Assembly (NCBI GenBank): GCA_934130705.1
Contig: CAKOYL010000020.1
Coordinates: 1 to 13,094 of the forward strand
Origin: an uncultured Clostridia bacterium
Lineage (GTDB): Bacteria > Bacillota_A > Clostridia > TANB77 > CAG-508
Direction of reading: 5' to 3'
DNA: 13,094 nucleotides
In this document: piece after piece, positions 1 through 6,293 of the stretch
Position numbering within the stretch: position 1 is the first letter of the stretch
How the letters are laid out: the number at the start of each line of letters is the position of its first letter
Translations under genes and position numbers: made by a program
Notes under the pieces: model-generated
The model's input: only the letters and a program-made list of their open reading frames with translations
What the model was told of the DNA's origin: nothing
Databases searched by the model: none

Positions 1-426
1 AATCATTATTCCTGCTGTACATTTTAATTCTCTTACTGCAAATGATAATTCTGGTACTGGTCTTAAATTTTCAAATAAATATGTTTTTATTCCATTTGCA
101 TTTAATATTAATGCTGTTTGTGTACTAAATTCTTTTGACATTTTTCTTGAATCATAGCTTATTGCAACACCTTTATCTTGTGTTCCTTGTTCTAATATAT
201 AATTTGCTAATCCTTGTGTTGCTTTTCCAACAGTATATTTATTCATTCTATTGGTTCCAGCTCCAATAACACCACGAAGTCCAGCTGTACCAAATTCTAA
301 TTCTTTATAAAATCTGTCTTCTATTTCTTTTTCATCATCTTTTATAGATTTCAATTCATTTTTAGTTTCTTCATCAAAATCTGGACTTTCTAACCAATTT
401 TGATATTTTTTTAAATAATCCTTCAT
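1..426 (-). CDS. Alpha-phosphohexomutase (phosphoglucomutase/phosphomannomutase), N-terminal part
   Basis: Interconverts hexose-6-phosphate and hexose-1-phosphate in the cytoplasm. The 142 visible codons carry ELEFGTAGLRGVIGAGTNRM, the N-terminal signature of bacterial phosphoglucomutase/phosphomannomutase (the PgcA-like long form), followed by a GVAISYDSRKMS segment. The window cuts the gene at CTAGIMI, which in this family lies directly before the TASHNP loop with the catalytic phosphoserine, so the active site itself is not visible. I place the start at 426 because GAAAGGATTGATAAA precedes that ATG; almost the same string precedes the gene at 2413. An in-frame ATG at 453 would add nine residues, but it lacks a good ribosome-binding site and lies in a palindrome. 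The gene is downstream of the nucleotide-sugar pyrophosphorylase on the same strand, which suggests a shared UDP-sugar pathway although a terminator separates them. The family call is firm; the sugar specificity is unknown. Confidence 0.9.
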   Translation of the reverse strand, partial: MKDYLKKYQNWLESPDFDEETKNELKSIKDDEKEIEDRFYKELEFGTAGLRGVIGAGTNRMNKYTVGKATQGLANYILEQGTQDKGVAISYDSRKMSKEFSTQTALILNANGIKTYLFENLRPVPELSFAVRELKCTAGIMI

Positions 427-445
427 TTTATCAATCCTTTCTTCC

Positions 446-476
446 GTTGTCATCTGGGACGCCCTTTTTTGACAAC
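446..476. repeat. Interrupted palindrome in the leader of the phosphohexomutase gene
   Basis: Seven-base arms GTTGTCA (446-452) and TGACAAC (470-476) enclose a smaller GGG-ACG-CCC hairpin (456-464). In the minus-strand transcript this would fold just upstream of the ribosome-binding site of the phosphohexomutase gene. The layout, nested arms around a GGGACG core, resembles small REP-like intergenic palindromes. No second full copy is seen in this window, so its repeat status is inference. Confidence 0.45.
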
Positions 477-548
477 TTGTTTTGGTATGCTTATAATAAC
501 ACTAATTGCAAAATAAATAAAGGGGTTTTTATAAAATTATTTGCTTCT

Positions 549-594
549 TATAATAAAAAAGTTGTAAAACATTTCTCACATTTTACAACTTTTT
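549..594 (-). terminator. Rho-independent terminator of the UDPGP-family gene
   Basis: A 14-bp perfect stem, AAAAAGTTGTAAAA at 556-569 paired with its complement at 581-594, encloses an 11-nt loop. It lies directly after the stop codon at 598-600. Read on the minus strand it is followed by a T-rich tail. It should stop transcription of the pyrophosphorylase gene before the phosphohexomutase, which would then need its own promoter or depend on read-through. The stem is symmetric and A/T-flanked and could act in both directions. Confidence 0.85.
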
Positions 595-597
595 ATT

Positions 598-1848
598 TTA
601 TTTTAAATGATAGAATTTTTCATATAACTCTCTAGCTGTGCTAGGGCAATCAACACCCGCTTCATCCGAATTTTTTACAGGTGCAAATTCTTCTTCTCTT
701 TTTACTCTTAATATTGCCATATCATCAACTTCACCAAAAGCATCAAATAAAAATGCTTCAAATTTATATGCATTTGGAGATGTTGGAACAACTAAATTTC
801 CATCTTTATCAATATATTTAGCTTTTTTATATGCACTATGATATGGTAATGGATTTTTTCCCATTCTTTCTATTGCTTTTATATTAAATAAATTACACAA
901 AATATGAGATTCTCCATATAAAAGCTCACCATTTTCATCAACAGCTTCTGCCATCTCATCAGTAATTTCTGAATATTCTATAACACTTGGTCTTCCATTT
1001 CTTTTACAGAATACTCCAACTTTCTCATGTGGATTTGCTTTTACGATAGATTTACAAGCAACAGTAACATTTTTATCTATAGCAACTCCCATTAACACTG
1101 GGTCAACCATTTTTACTAAACAATTATCTACTCCGCCTATAAACACCCATTCAATTCCTAAATGTTTCATTTGTTCTGTCATTTCACTTTTTACTAATGA
1201 CTCATAAATTCCACCATGTCCATCTGCTGCTTTTTTTATTAATCCATCTTCACCAATTAATATTTTTCCTTCTGTATCTACCATTGGTAATTCACCTTGT
1301 ATAAAGAAAAATATATTTTTATCTTTTTGATATCCAAAGAATTTATTTTTAGTAAAGAAATCTAATGTTTGTTCATTATTTTCTCTACTTGTCATTATAA
1401 ACCAAGGAATAGTAACATCATATTTCTTTCCCTCTTCTTTTAAATAATCAGCTAATAATTCAAATAATGATTTATGGGAATCTAATCCTATATCATATGT
1501 TCCCTTTGGTCCATCATGACCTAGTCTTGTTCCTTGTCCACCAGCCATTGTTACTGCAGCTAATTTTCCTTGTTTTATTGCATCTTTTCCAATATTCTCA
1601 TAATATTTATATTTATCATTTAATTTATATTTATCTAAATAATCCATTGGTTCTATTTTATCAATATCATGTACTATTGGATTTCTTGTATTTGCATATA
1701 GGCTTTTTACTAATTCAAAGTCTGTTTCAAATATTTGATCTAATAAAATTTTTTGTTTAGTTTCATCTAAATTATCATAACCATTTAAAATATGTTCTTG
1801 ATTATATTTCTTCAAAATACTTCTTGCTTCCTCTAGTGTATGTTCCAT
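598..1848 (-). CDS. UDPGP-family nucleotide-sugar pyrophosphorylase (UAP1/AGX-like)
   Basis: Predicted to make a UDP-sugar and pyrophosphate from UTP and a sugar-1-phosphate, either glucose-1-P or N-acetylglucosamine-1-P. The 416-aa product has the nucleotide-binding loop AGGQGTRLGHDGPKG at about 102-116, then DGHGGIYESL, GGVDNCLVKMVDPVLMG and a VIEYSEI segment. These are hallmarks of the PF01704 (UDPGP) family best known from eukaryotic UDP-GlcNAc pyrophosphorylase. They differ from the usual bacterial GalU and GlmU enzymes. The start at 1848 is chosen because GAAAGGAAGAAGAAAT stands directly before it; the upstream extension to 1866 has no ribosome-binding site. A promoter lies at 1892-1920 and a strong terminator follows the gene. 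The phosphohexomutase next door could supply the sugar-1-phosphate. Family is clear, substrate is not decided by sequence. Confidence 0.88.
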   Translation of the reverse strand: MEHTLEEARSILKKYNQEHILNGYDNLDETKQKILLDQIFETDFELVKSLYANTRNPIVHDIDKIEPMDYLDKYKLNDKYKYYENIGKDAIKQGKLAAVTMAGGQGTRLGHDGPKGTYDIGLDSHKSLFELLADYLKEEGKKYDVTIPWFIMTSRENNEQTLDFFTKNKFFGYQKDKNIFFFIQGELPMVDTEGKILIGEDGLIKKAADGHGGIYESLVKSEMTEQMKHLGIEWVFIGGVDNCLVKMVDPVLMGVAIDKNVTVACKSIVKANPHEKVGVFCKRNGRPSVIEYSEITDEMAEAVDENGELLYGESHILCNLFNIKAIERMGKNPLPYHSAYKKAKYIDKDGNLVVPTSPNAYKFEAFLFDAFGEVDDMAILRVKREEEFAPVKNSDEAGVDCPSTARELYEKFYHLK

Positions 1849-1891
1849 ATTTCTTCTTCCTTTCAATATCTACTATTGTATTTTTTATATA

Positions 1892-1920
1892 TTTATATAC
1901 TATATTTTTAAAATTATCAA
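1892..1920 (-). promoter_or_regulatory. Sigma-A-type promoter of the UDPGP-family gene
   Basis: On the minus strand TTGATA (1920-1915), a 17-nt spacer and TATAAA (1897-1892) lie 44 nt upstream of the start at 1848. Ten of twelve positions fit the housekeeping consensus. The region is extremely AT-rich, so -10-like strings are common by chance. Confidence 0.55.
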
Positions 1921-1945
1921 GTATTTTATATAATCTTATTCATTT

Positions 1946-2413
1946 TTATAATTTTTTCATTCCTGATGTAACTAATACATTGTCATATTTTTGTGCAATT
2001 TCATCAACGCAATCTTGTACTTCATTTATATCATAACAATCTATTATTTTAACATTTTCCTGATCTATCCAATTTTCTATATTTTTATTTATATTTTGTA
2101 TATAATTTTCTTTCCCTTTTATAAAAATAATTGTGTCTTTTTTATCTTGATTTGCTTGTTTTATTTCTTTAAATTTATTTAAATCGTTATTTTTCCAATC
2201 TATTTCTAAAATTTTTTCTTTTTCTTCTTTTTCTAAATTAACTCTAGATATTACTTTATTCATAGTATCTTCTAAATTATTCTCTGAAACAACTATAACA
2301 TTTTTGTTATCCTTTATATTTTTATTTATATAAGGTAAAGTTATCATTTCAAAATGATAATCGCTTATAAAAAATAAACAATTTTTTTCTTTGCTTTTGT
2401 TTTCTTTAAACAT
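1946..2413 (-). CDS. Unrecognised 155-aa protein, alternating alpha/beta pattern
   Basis: I do not recognise the family with confidence. The 155-aa product is soluble, Lys/Asn/Ile-rich and has no signal peptide or membrane segment. It shows repeated short hydrophobic strands (NCLFFISD, NVIVVSEN, DTIIFIKG, VKIIDCYD, NVLVTSG) separated by charged helical stretches, as in a Rossmann or RecA-like fold. The opening strand followed by a helix (FFISDYHFEMITLPYINKNI) loosely resembles MEDS-type sensor domains, but no P-loop or catalytic motif is seen, so this is only a suggestion. ATG at 2413 is preferred to a TTG at 2416; AAAGGATTGATAATTG precedes it. The gene has a near-consensus promoter with a palindrome over the -10 and is divergent from spoIIR. 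No terminator hairpin is seen before the next gene. Confidence 0.8.
   Translation of the reverse strand: MFKENKSKEKNCLFFISDYHFEMITLPYINKNIKDNKNVIVVSENNLEDTMNKVISRVNLEKEEKEKILEIDWKNNDLNKFKEIKQANQDKKDTIIFIKGKENYIQNINKNIENWIDQENVKIIDCYDINEVQDCVDEIAQKYDNVLVTSGMKKL
2341..2360. repeat. 20-bp palindrome inside the orphan gene
   Basis: Nine-base arms TTATCATTT and AAATGATAA flank a 2-nt centre. It lies about 55-75 nt inside the coding sequence and encodes part of DYHFEMIT. It could be an operator-like site or mRNA structure, but codon content alone can give such symmetry in AT-rich DNA. Confidence 0.4.
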
Positions 2414-2475
2414 CAATTATCAATCCTTTCAATTTCTAATATGAAATTTTTTCTTTAGATTTCTGTTTTGGTTAC

Positions 2476-2510
2476 TGGTAAATTTTACCATTTATTTTTT
2501 TGTATGTCAA
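2476..2510 (-). promoter_or_regulatory. Near-consensus promoter with palindromic operator candidate
   Basis: On the minus strand TTGACA (2510-2505), exactly 17 nt and TAAAAT (2487-2482) form a strong housekeeping promoter for the 155-aa gene. A perfect palindrome, TGGTAAA-T-TTTACCA (2476-2490), covers the whole -10 element. A repressor bound there would block RNA polymerase, so regulated expression is a reasonable inference. I do not recognise the operator sequence as that of a known regulator. Confidence 0.7.
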
Positions 2511-2653
2511 TAATATTTCAAAATTATTTCACTAATATTTCATCGTGTTTTTTCGACATTTCAGCATTTAAAGACAAAATGTATATTTTTAGAAAATTGG
2601 TAAATAATTAAATTAAAGAATTTTTTTACAAAAAAGTTTATTGGAGGTAACAT

Positions 2654-3319
2654 ATGAAAAATATTTTAAATTTTATTAAAAATCCCAAATTAAAAATGAT
2701 TTTAATTTTAACATTTCTTCTTATATTATATACTGGATTATGTGCAATATCTTATGCCACAACCACATCTTCAGATATAGCCAACAGTGTATTCAGATTA
2801 CATGTAATAGCAAATAGTGATAGTGATACAGATCAAAATTTAAAATATAAAGTAAGAGATGCTTTATTAGAATATATGAATAATATATGTAAAGATTGTA
2901 GCTCTAAAAATGAAGCCATAGAGCTTGTAGAATTACATCAAAACGAATTTAAAGAAGTTGCATTAGATACAATTAAAAAAGAAGGATTTAATTATGATGT
3001 AAAAATTGAAATTGGGAATTTTGAATTTCCAACAAAACAATATGGCGATATTTCTTTACCAGCAGGATTTTATGACGCCTTAAAAGTAGAAATTGGTGAA
3101 GCAAAAGGTAGAAATTGGTGGTGTGTAATGTTTCCATCACTTTGCTTTGTAGACATATCTTCAGGTATTGTTCCAGAAGAATCAAAAGAAGATTTACAAA
3201 ATGTACTATCTGATGAGGAATATTCTTTAATATCCAATGATAATGATTATAGCATAAAATTCAAATTTAAATTATTAGAACTTTTTGCTAATTCAGGAAT
3301 AAATACTGCTAAAAATTAA
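2654..3319 (+). CDS. spoIIR: Stage II sporulation protein R
   Basis: SpoIIR is made in the forespore and exported to the intermembrane space, where it is needed for SpoIIGA-dependent processing of pro-sigma-E in the mother cell (known from Bacillus subtilis). The 221-aa product has an N-terminal membrane or signal segment at about 14-34. Then come FRLHVIANSDSDTDQ (48-61 region) and the conserved LPAGFYDALKVEIGEAKGRN followed by WWCVMFPSLCFVD (about 135-167), which identify the family. TTGGAGGTAACAT places a strong SD before the ATG. In B. subtilis the gene is sigma-F dependent. Here GTATA (2581) and a GG-rich downstream box (2599) vaguely fit, but with a spacer of only 13 nt, so I do not list it as a promoter. 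murA follows 79 nt downstream with its own promoter. Confidence 0.96.
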   Translation: MKNILNFIKNPKLKMILILTFLLILYTGLCAISYATTTSSDIANSVFRLHVIANSDSDTDQNLKYKVRDALLEYMNNICKDCSSKNEAIELVELHQNEFKEVALDTIKKEGFNYDVKIEIGNFEFPTKQYGDISLPAGFYDALKVEIGEAKGRNWWCVMFPSLCFVDISSGIVPEESKEDLQNVLSDEEYSLISNDNDYSIKFKFKLLELFANSGINTAKN

Positions 3320-3330
3320 TATATAAGCTA

Positions 3331-3359
3331 TTGCAATACTCTCTACTTTATGATATATT
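3331..3359 (+). promoter_or_regulatory. Promoter candidate for murA-yycJ-rlmH
   Basis: TTGCAA (3331-3336), a 17-nt spacer and TATATT (3354-3359) lie 39 nt before the murA start, in the spoIIR-murA gap. This would let the housekeeping genes be expressed in growth, independent of spoIIR. Confidence 0.55.
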
Positions 3360-3398
3360 TTATGCAAATATATTATATACTAACTAGGAGGAATTCAA

Positions 3399-4658
3399 TT
3401 GGAAAAATTAGTAATAAATGGACCTACACCATTAAAAGGTGTAGTAGAAATAAATGGTGCAAAAAACGCAGCTGTTGCAATATTACCTGCAACATTATTA
3501 ATAGATGGTGTATGTACAATTAACAACTTACCAAATATAAGTGATGTGCAAATTTCTTGTAAAATCTTAGAACAATTAGGTGCAAAAATAACTTGGAATA
3601 CTCCAAATGAAATAACTATAGATACTAGAAACATAACTACAACACAAGCTCCTTTAGATCTAACAAGTAAGTTTAGAGCTTCTTATTATATTATAGGAGC
3701 CATGCTTGGTAGAATGGGAGAAATAGAAGTAGGAATGCCTGGTGGATGTAAGCTTGGTGCGAGACCTATTGACCAACATATAAAAGGTTTTGAATTATTA
3801 GGTGCTACTGCTACTGTAGAAAAAGGAAAAATTCATGCAAAAGCAGATAAACTTACTGGAAATTCTGTTTATATGGATATTGTATCTGTAGGTGCAACAA
3901 TTAATATTATGCTTGCTGCTGTTTTAGCCAAAGGTACAACAATAATTGATAATGCCGCAAAAGAACCTCATGTTGTTGATGTTGCTAACTTTTTAAATAC
4001 TATGGGAGCAGACATTAGAGGTGCTGGAACAGACGTCATAAAAATTACTGGTGTTGAAAAATTACATGGAAATGCTACATATTCAGTAGTTCCAGATCAA
4101 ATAGAAGCAGGAACTTTCATGTTAGCGGCTATTGCATCCAAAGGTGATTTATTAATAAAAAATTGCATTACAAAACATCTTGAAGCGATAACAGCGAAAA
4201 TATTAGAAATTGGCGGTAATGTAGAAGATAATGGAGATAGTATAAGAGTTTGGTATAGTAAAAGACCAAATAAAACTAATATAAAAACTCTTCCATATCC
4301 TGGTTTTCCAACAGATTTACAACCTCAAATGGGGGTAGTTTTATCAACAGCAAATGGTACAAGTATTATAAATGAAAGTATTTGGGAATCAAGATTCCAA
4401 TATACTGCTGAATTAAACAACATGGGGGCTAAAATTACAGCTCAAGGAAAATCCGCTATATTTGAAGGTGTTGATGAATTATTTGGAGCTCCAGTATATT
4501 CAACAGACTTAAGAGCTGGTGCTGCTTTAATTATTGCTGGTGTTTCTGCAACTGGAACAACAGAAGTATATAATTTAGAACATATTGACAGAGGTTATGA
4601 AAACATAGAAGAAAAATTTAGAAAAATTGGTGCCAATATAGTTAGAGTAAAAGAATAA
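3399..4658 (+). CDS. murA: UDP-N-acetylglucosamine 1-carboxyvinyltransferase (MurA)
   Basis: Transfers enolpyruvate from PEP to UDP-GlcNAc, the first committed step of peptidoglycan precursor synthesis in the cytoplasm. The 419-aa length is typical. Catalytic landmarks are present: the K22-N23 pair in NGAKNAAVA, the PEP-binding Cys117 in MPGGCKLGARPID, and Asp306 in GFPTDLQPQ. Because the loop residue is Cys, not Asp, fosfomycin sensitivity of the enzyme is expected from family knowledge. Translation starts at a TTG, supported by AGGAGG at 3386-3391 seven nt upstream and by the family N-terminus; no usable in-frame ATG is near. yycJ begins 17 nt after the stop, so these are likely co-transcribed. 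Many Firmicutes have two MurA paralogues; which one this is cannot be decided here. Confidence 0.97.
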   Translation: MEKLVINGPTPLKGVVEINGAKNAAVAILPATLLIDGVCTINNLPNISDVQISCKILEQLGAKITWNTPNEITIDTRNITTTQAPLDLTSKFRASYYIIGAMLGRMGEIEVGMPGGCKLGARPIDQHIKGFELLGATATVEKGKIHAKADKLTGNSVYMDIVSVGATINIMLAAVLAKGTTIIDNAAKEPHVVDVANFLNTMGADIRGAGTDVIKITGVEKLHGNATYSVVPDQIEAGTFMLAAIASKGDLLIKNCITKHLEAITAKILEIGGNVEDNGDSIRVWYSKRPNKTNIKTLPYPGFPTDLQPQMGVVLSTANGTSIINESIWESRFQYTAELNNMGAKITAQGKSAIFEGVDELFGAPVYSTDLRAGAALIIAGVSATGTTEVYNLEHIDRGYENIEEKFRKIGANIVRVKE

Positions 4659-4675
4659 TCAGAGGAAGAAAAATT

Positions 4676-5464
4676 ATGTTTAATTTTTGTAGTTTATATA
4701 GTGGCAGTAGTGGAAATAGTCTTTTTGTAGAATCTGAAAATACTAAACTTTTAATAGATGCTGGTGTAAGTAGCAAGAAAATAGAAAATGCTTTAAATAG
4801 CTTAGAAATTGCACCAGAATCTATTGATGGTATATTAATAACACATGAACATTCAGATCATGTACAAGGCTTAGGAACTTTTGCAAAAAAATTTAATTTA
4901 CCTGTATTTGTCAATCAAAAAACTTTAGATGCTATGCCAAAACAAAAAGAAAAAATATCAGAAAAAAATATTAACATATTTAAAATTGAAGAGAAATTTG
5001 AAATTGGAGATTTAAAAATAAAACCATTTTCAATCCCACATGATGCCGCAAATCCATGTGGTTTTAATATTTTTAAAGACAATAAAAAAATAAGTATTGC
5101 AACAGATATTGGGCATATGACAAGAGGTATTTTAAAGAATTTGGAAGATAGTATTTTTATAATGCTAGAATCTAATTATGACCCTGATGTACTAATGTAC
5201 TCAAAATATCCATATCCATTAAAATCTAGAATTGCAGGACCAAATGGACATTTATCTAATGAATTAGCAGGTAAAACAATATCTCATTTACTTAATTCAG
5301 GATTGCAACAGGCAATACTAGGTCATTTAAGTAAGCAAAGTAATTTTCCGGAATTAGCCTATAAAACCGTTGTTGATGAATTAATGTCAACAAATTATGA
5401 CGAAAATTCTTTAAAATTAAGTGTTGCAAGTAGAGATATGCCCGGAAATATAGTCAAAATTTAG
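4676..5464 (+). CDS. yycJ: Metallo-beta-lactamase-fold hydrolase, YycJ/WalJ type
   Basis: A 262-aa cytoplasmic MBL-fold protein with the metal-binding motif THEHSDH at about residues 56-62, an N-terminal SGSSGNSLFVE segment characteristic of the YycJ subgroup, and later ligand candidates in SIPHDAANPCGF, IATDIGH, ESNYD and GHLS. YycJ proteins have been linked to 5'-3' DNA exonuclease activity and to coordination of cell division with DNA replication in Bacillus relatives; the substrate here is inferred from family only. AGAGGAAGAAAAATT provides the SD for the ATG. It sits between murA (17-nt gap) and rlmH (21-nt gap). Close placement to rlmH is also seen in Bacillus, where both lie near the WalRK region, but no walRK genes are present in this window. 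Confidence 0.92.
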   Translation: MFNFCSLYSGSSGNSLFVESENTKLLIDAGVSSKKIENALNSLEIAPESIDGILITHEHSDHVQGLGTFAKKFNLPVFVNQKTLDAMPKQKEKISEKNINIFKIEEKFEIGDLKIKPFSIPHDAANPCGFNIFKDNKKISIATDIGHMTRGILKNLEDSIFIMLESNYDPDVLMYSKYPYPLKSRIAGPNGHLSNELAGKTISHLLNSGLQQAILGHLSKQSNFPELAYKTVVDELMSTNYDENSLKLSVASRDMPGNIVKI

Positions 5465-5485
5465 TATAAAGGATTGTAATATAAA

Positions 5486-5965
5486 ATGTTAACAATAAAT
5501 ATTATATGTACAGGAAAAATTAAAGAAAAATTTTTTAGAGACGCTGTTGATGAATATTCTAAAAGATTATCTAAATATTGCAAATTGAATATTTTAGAAT
5601 TACCTGACGAAAAAATTCCAGATAAATTAAATTCAAGTATATCAGAAGAAATTAAAAATAAAGAATGTAAAAATGTATTAGAACATATAAAAAAAGATTC
5701 TTACATAATATGCCTTGATTTAAAAGGAAAACAACTTTCATCTGAAGAATTTTCTAAAAACATAGAAAATATTTCTATGCAATCTAGTAATATAACTTTC
5801 ATAATTGGTGGCTCTTTAGGAATAAATGAAAAACTTTTAAATATTTCAAACCAAAAGATTTGTTTTTCAAAAATGACTTTTCCTCACCAATTAATACGAA
5901 TATTTTTACTAGAACAAATCTTTAGAGCTTTTAAAATATCAAATGGTGAAACTTATCATAGGTAA
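5486..5965 (+). CDS. rlmH: 23S rRNA pseudouridine-1915 N3-methyltransferase RlmH
   Basis: SPOUT-superfamily SAM methyltransferase that modifies pseudouridine 1915 in helix 69 of 23S rRNA on assembled ribosomes. The 159-aa length is exactly typical. Visible motifs are LDLKGKQLSSEEFS (77-90), the SAM-binding IIGGSLGI (106-113), and the C-terminal FPHQLIRIFLLEQIFRA ending in the characteristic ETYHR. AAAGGATTGTAATATAAA precedes the ATG. It is the last gene of the murA-yycJ-rlmH cluster; the hairpin at 6134-6166 is the nearest convincing terminator, about 170 nt downstream. Confidence 0.96.
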   Translation: MLTINIICTGKIKEKFFRDAVDEYSKRLSKYCKLNILELPDEKIPDKLNSSISEEIKNKECKNVLEHIKKDSYIICLDLKGKQLSSEEFSKNIENISMQSSNITFIIGGSLGINEKLLNISNQKICFSKMTFPHQLIRIFLLEQIFRAFKISNGETYHR

Positions 5966-5977
5966 TATATATTTGGA

Positions 5978-6006
5978 TTGTAGAGAAAATATGATATAGA
6001 TATAAA
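5978..6006 (+). promoter_or_regulatory. Possible plus-strand promoter downstream of rlmH
   Basis: TTGTAG (5978-5983), a 17-nt spacer and TATAAA (6001-6006) lie directly after rlmH. A transcript from about 6013 would reach the terminator at 6134-6166 and carry no obvious reading frame, giving an RNA of roughly 150 nt. The match is moderate and AT-rich sequence makes chance matches likely. Confidence 0.3.
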
Positions 6007-6109
6007 ATAAAAGAGTTAAAATGTGGGACGATAACAATATAACATTATAAATTTTTCACTATATATGGGGGTAGGACATATTTTCCCTACAAAATTAAAA
6101 ACTATTTAA

Positions 6110-6211
6110 TTAAAAATTGATTTTTTTTAAGATAATGATTGCTAAGATTTTAGTAATCATTTTTTTGACAATAAAAAAAATTGATATAAATAACATGATT
6201 TTAAAAATCAT
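6110..6211 (-). CDS. Small hydrophobic peptide, 33 aa, candidate toxin or membrane peptide
   Basis: A short frame on the strand opposite rlmH encodes a peptide beginning MIFKIMLFISIFFIVKK and ending ILKKINF. Two hydrophobic stretches (about 5-15 and 22-28) alternate with lysines, as in small membrane-active peptides. An exact AGGAGG (6221-6216) lies 4 nt before the ATG, slightly close. A near-consensus promoter (6285-6257) sits upstream with a roughly 40-nt leader. The start codon is inside a palindrome (6195-6211), and part of the SD can pair in a leader stem. Type I toxins share this set of traits, but no homology is recognised. AT-rich DNA yields Ile/Phe/Lys-rich frames by chance, so the coding call rests on the expression signals. 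The frame overlaps the rlmH terminator hairpin. Alternative: the promoter makes a noncoding RNA. Confidence 0.45.
   Translation of the reverse strand: MIFKIMLFISIFFIVKKMITKILAIIILKKINF
6134..6166 (+). terminator. Rho-independent terminator of the murA-yycJ-rlmH cluster
   Basis: AATGATTGCTAA (6134-6145) pairs with TTAGTAATCATT (6150-6161) over 12 bp with one G-T wobble, with a 4-nt GATT loop and a run of Ts to 6166. It fits plus-strand termination. Its stem sequence also forms part of the 33-aa frame on the other strand. Confidence 0.85.
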
Positions 6212-6212
6212 A

Positions 6213-6237
6213 AAACCTCCTAATGTAAAATAGGTTT
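6213..6237 (-). promoter_or_regulatory. Leader stem that can hide the SD of the 33-aa frame
   Basis: In the minus-strand RNA AAACCT (6237-6232) can pair with AGGTTT (6218-6213) across a 13-nt loop. The second arm includes half of the AGGAGG at 6221-6216. An alternative CCTA/TAGG pairing competes for the same bases. The stem is short, so its strength is uncertain. Confidence 0.4.
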
Positions 6238-6256
6238 GTCTAATTTTTATGGTCTT

Positions 6257-6285
6257 ATTCTACACTATAAAACTCCATTTGTCAA
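6257..6285 (-). promoter_or_regulatory. Near-consensus promoter for the 33-aa frame
   Basis: On the minus strand TTGACA (6285-6280), exactly 17 nt and TAGAAT (6262-6257). Eleven of twelve positions match the housekeeping consensus. It points away from spmB towards the 33-aa frame and the 3' end of rlmH. Two imperfect Spo0A-box-like strings (6313-6306 and 6304-6296) lie just upstream. Confidence 0.7.
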
Positions 6286-6293
6286 CAAGAAAA

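Noticed and set aside
447..635. Plus-strand 62-aa frame between the two sugar genes
   Set aside because: No SD, and it runs through the terminator hairpin and into the antisense of the UDPGP gene; composition is not protein-like.
1467..1760. Plus-strand frames inside the UDPGP, rsmI and activase genes
   Set aside because: They are antisense or out-of-frame shadows of well-identified genes and lack ribosome-binding sites.
2581..2608. Sigma-F promoter for spoIIR (GTATA then GGTAAATAAT)
   Set aside because: The spacer is 13 nt, shorter than the usual 15-16, and the -10 matches only partly; suggestive from gene biology but not supportable by sequence.
6071..6090. GTAGG/CCTAC hairpin after rlmH
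   Set aside because: Only a 5-bp stem with a 10-nt loop and no T-tract on either strand; too weak to call a terminator or riboswitch.
6165..6196. TTGACA on the plus strand after the rlmH terminator as an antisense promoter
   Set aside because: The -35 is perfect but no acceptable -10 occurs at 16-18 nt; TATAAA is only 14 nt away.
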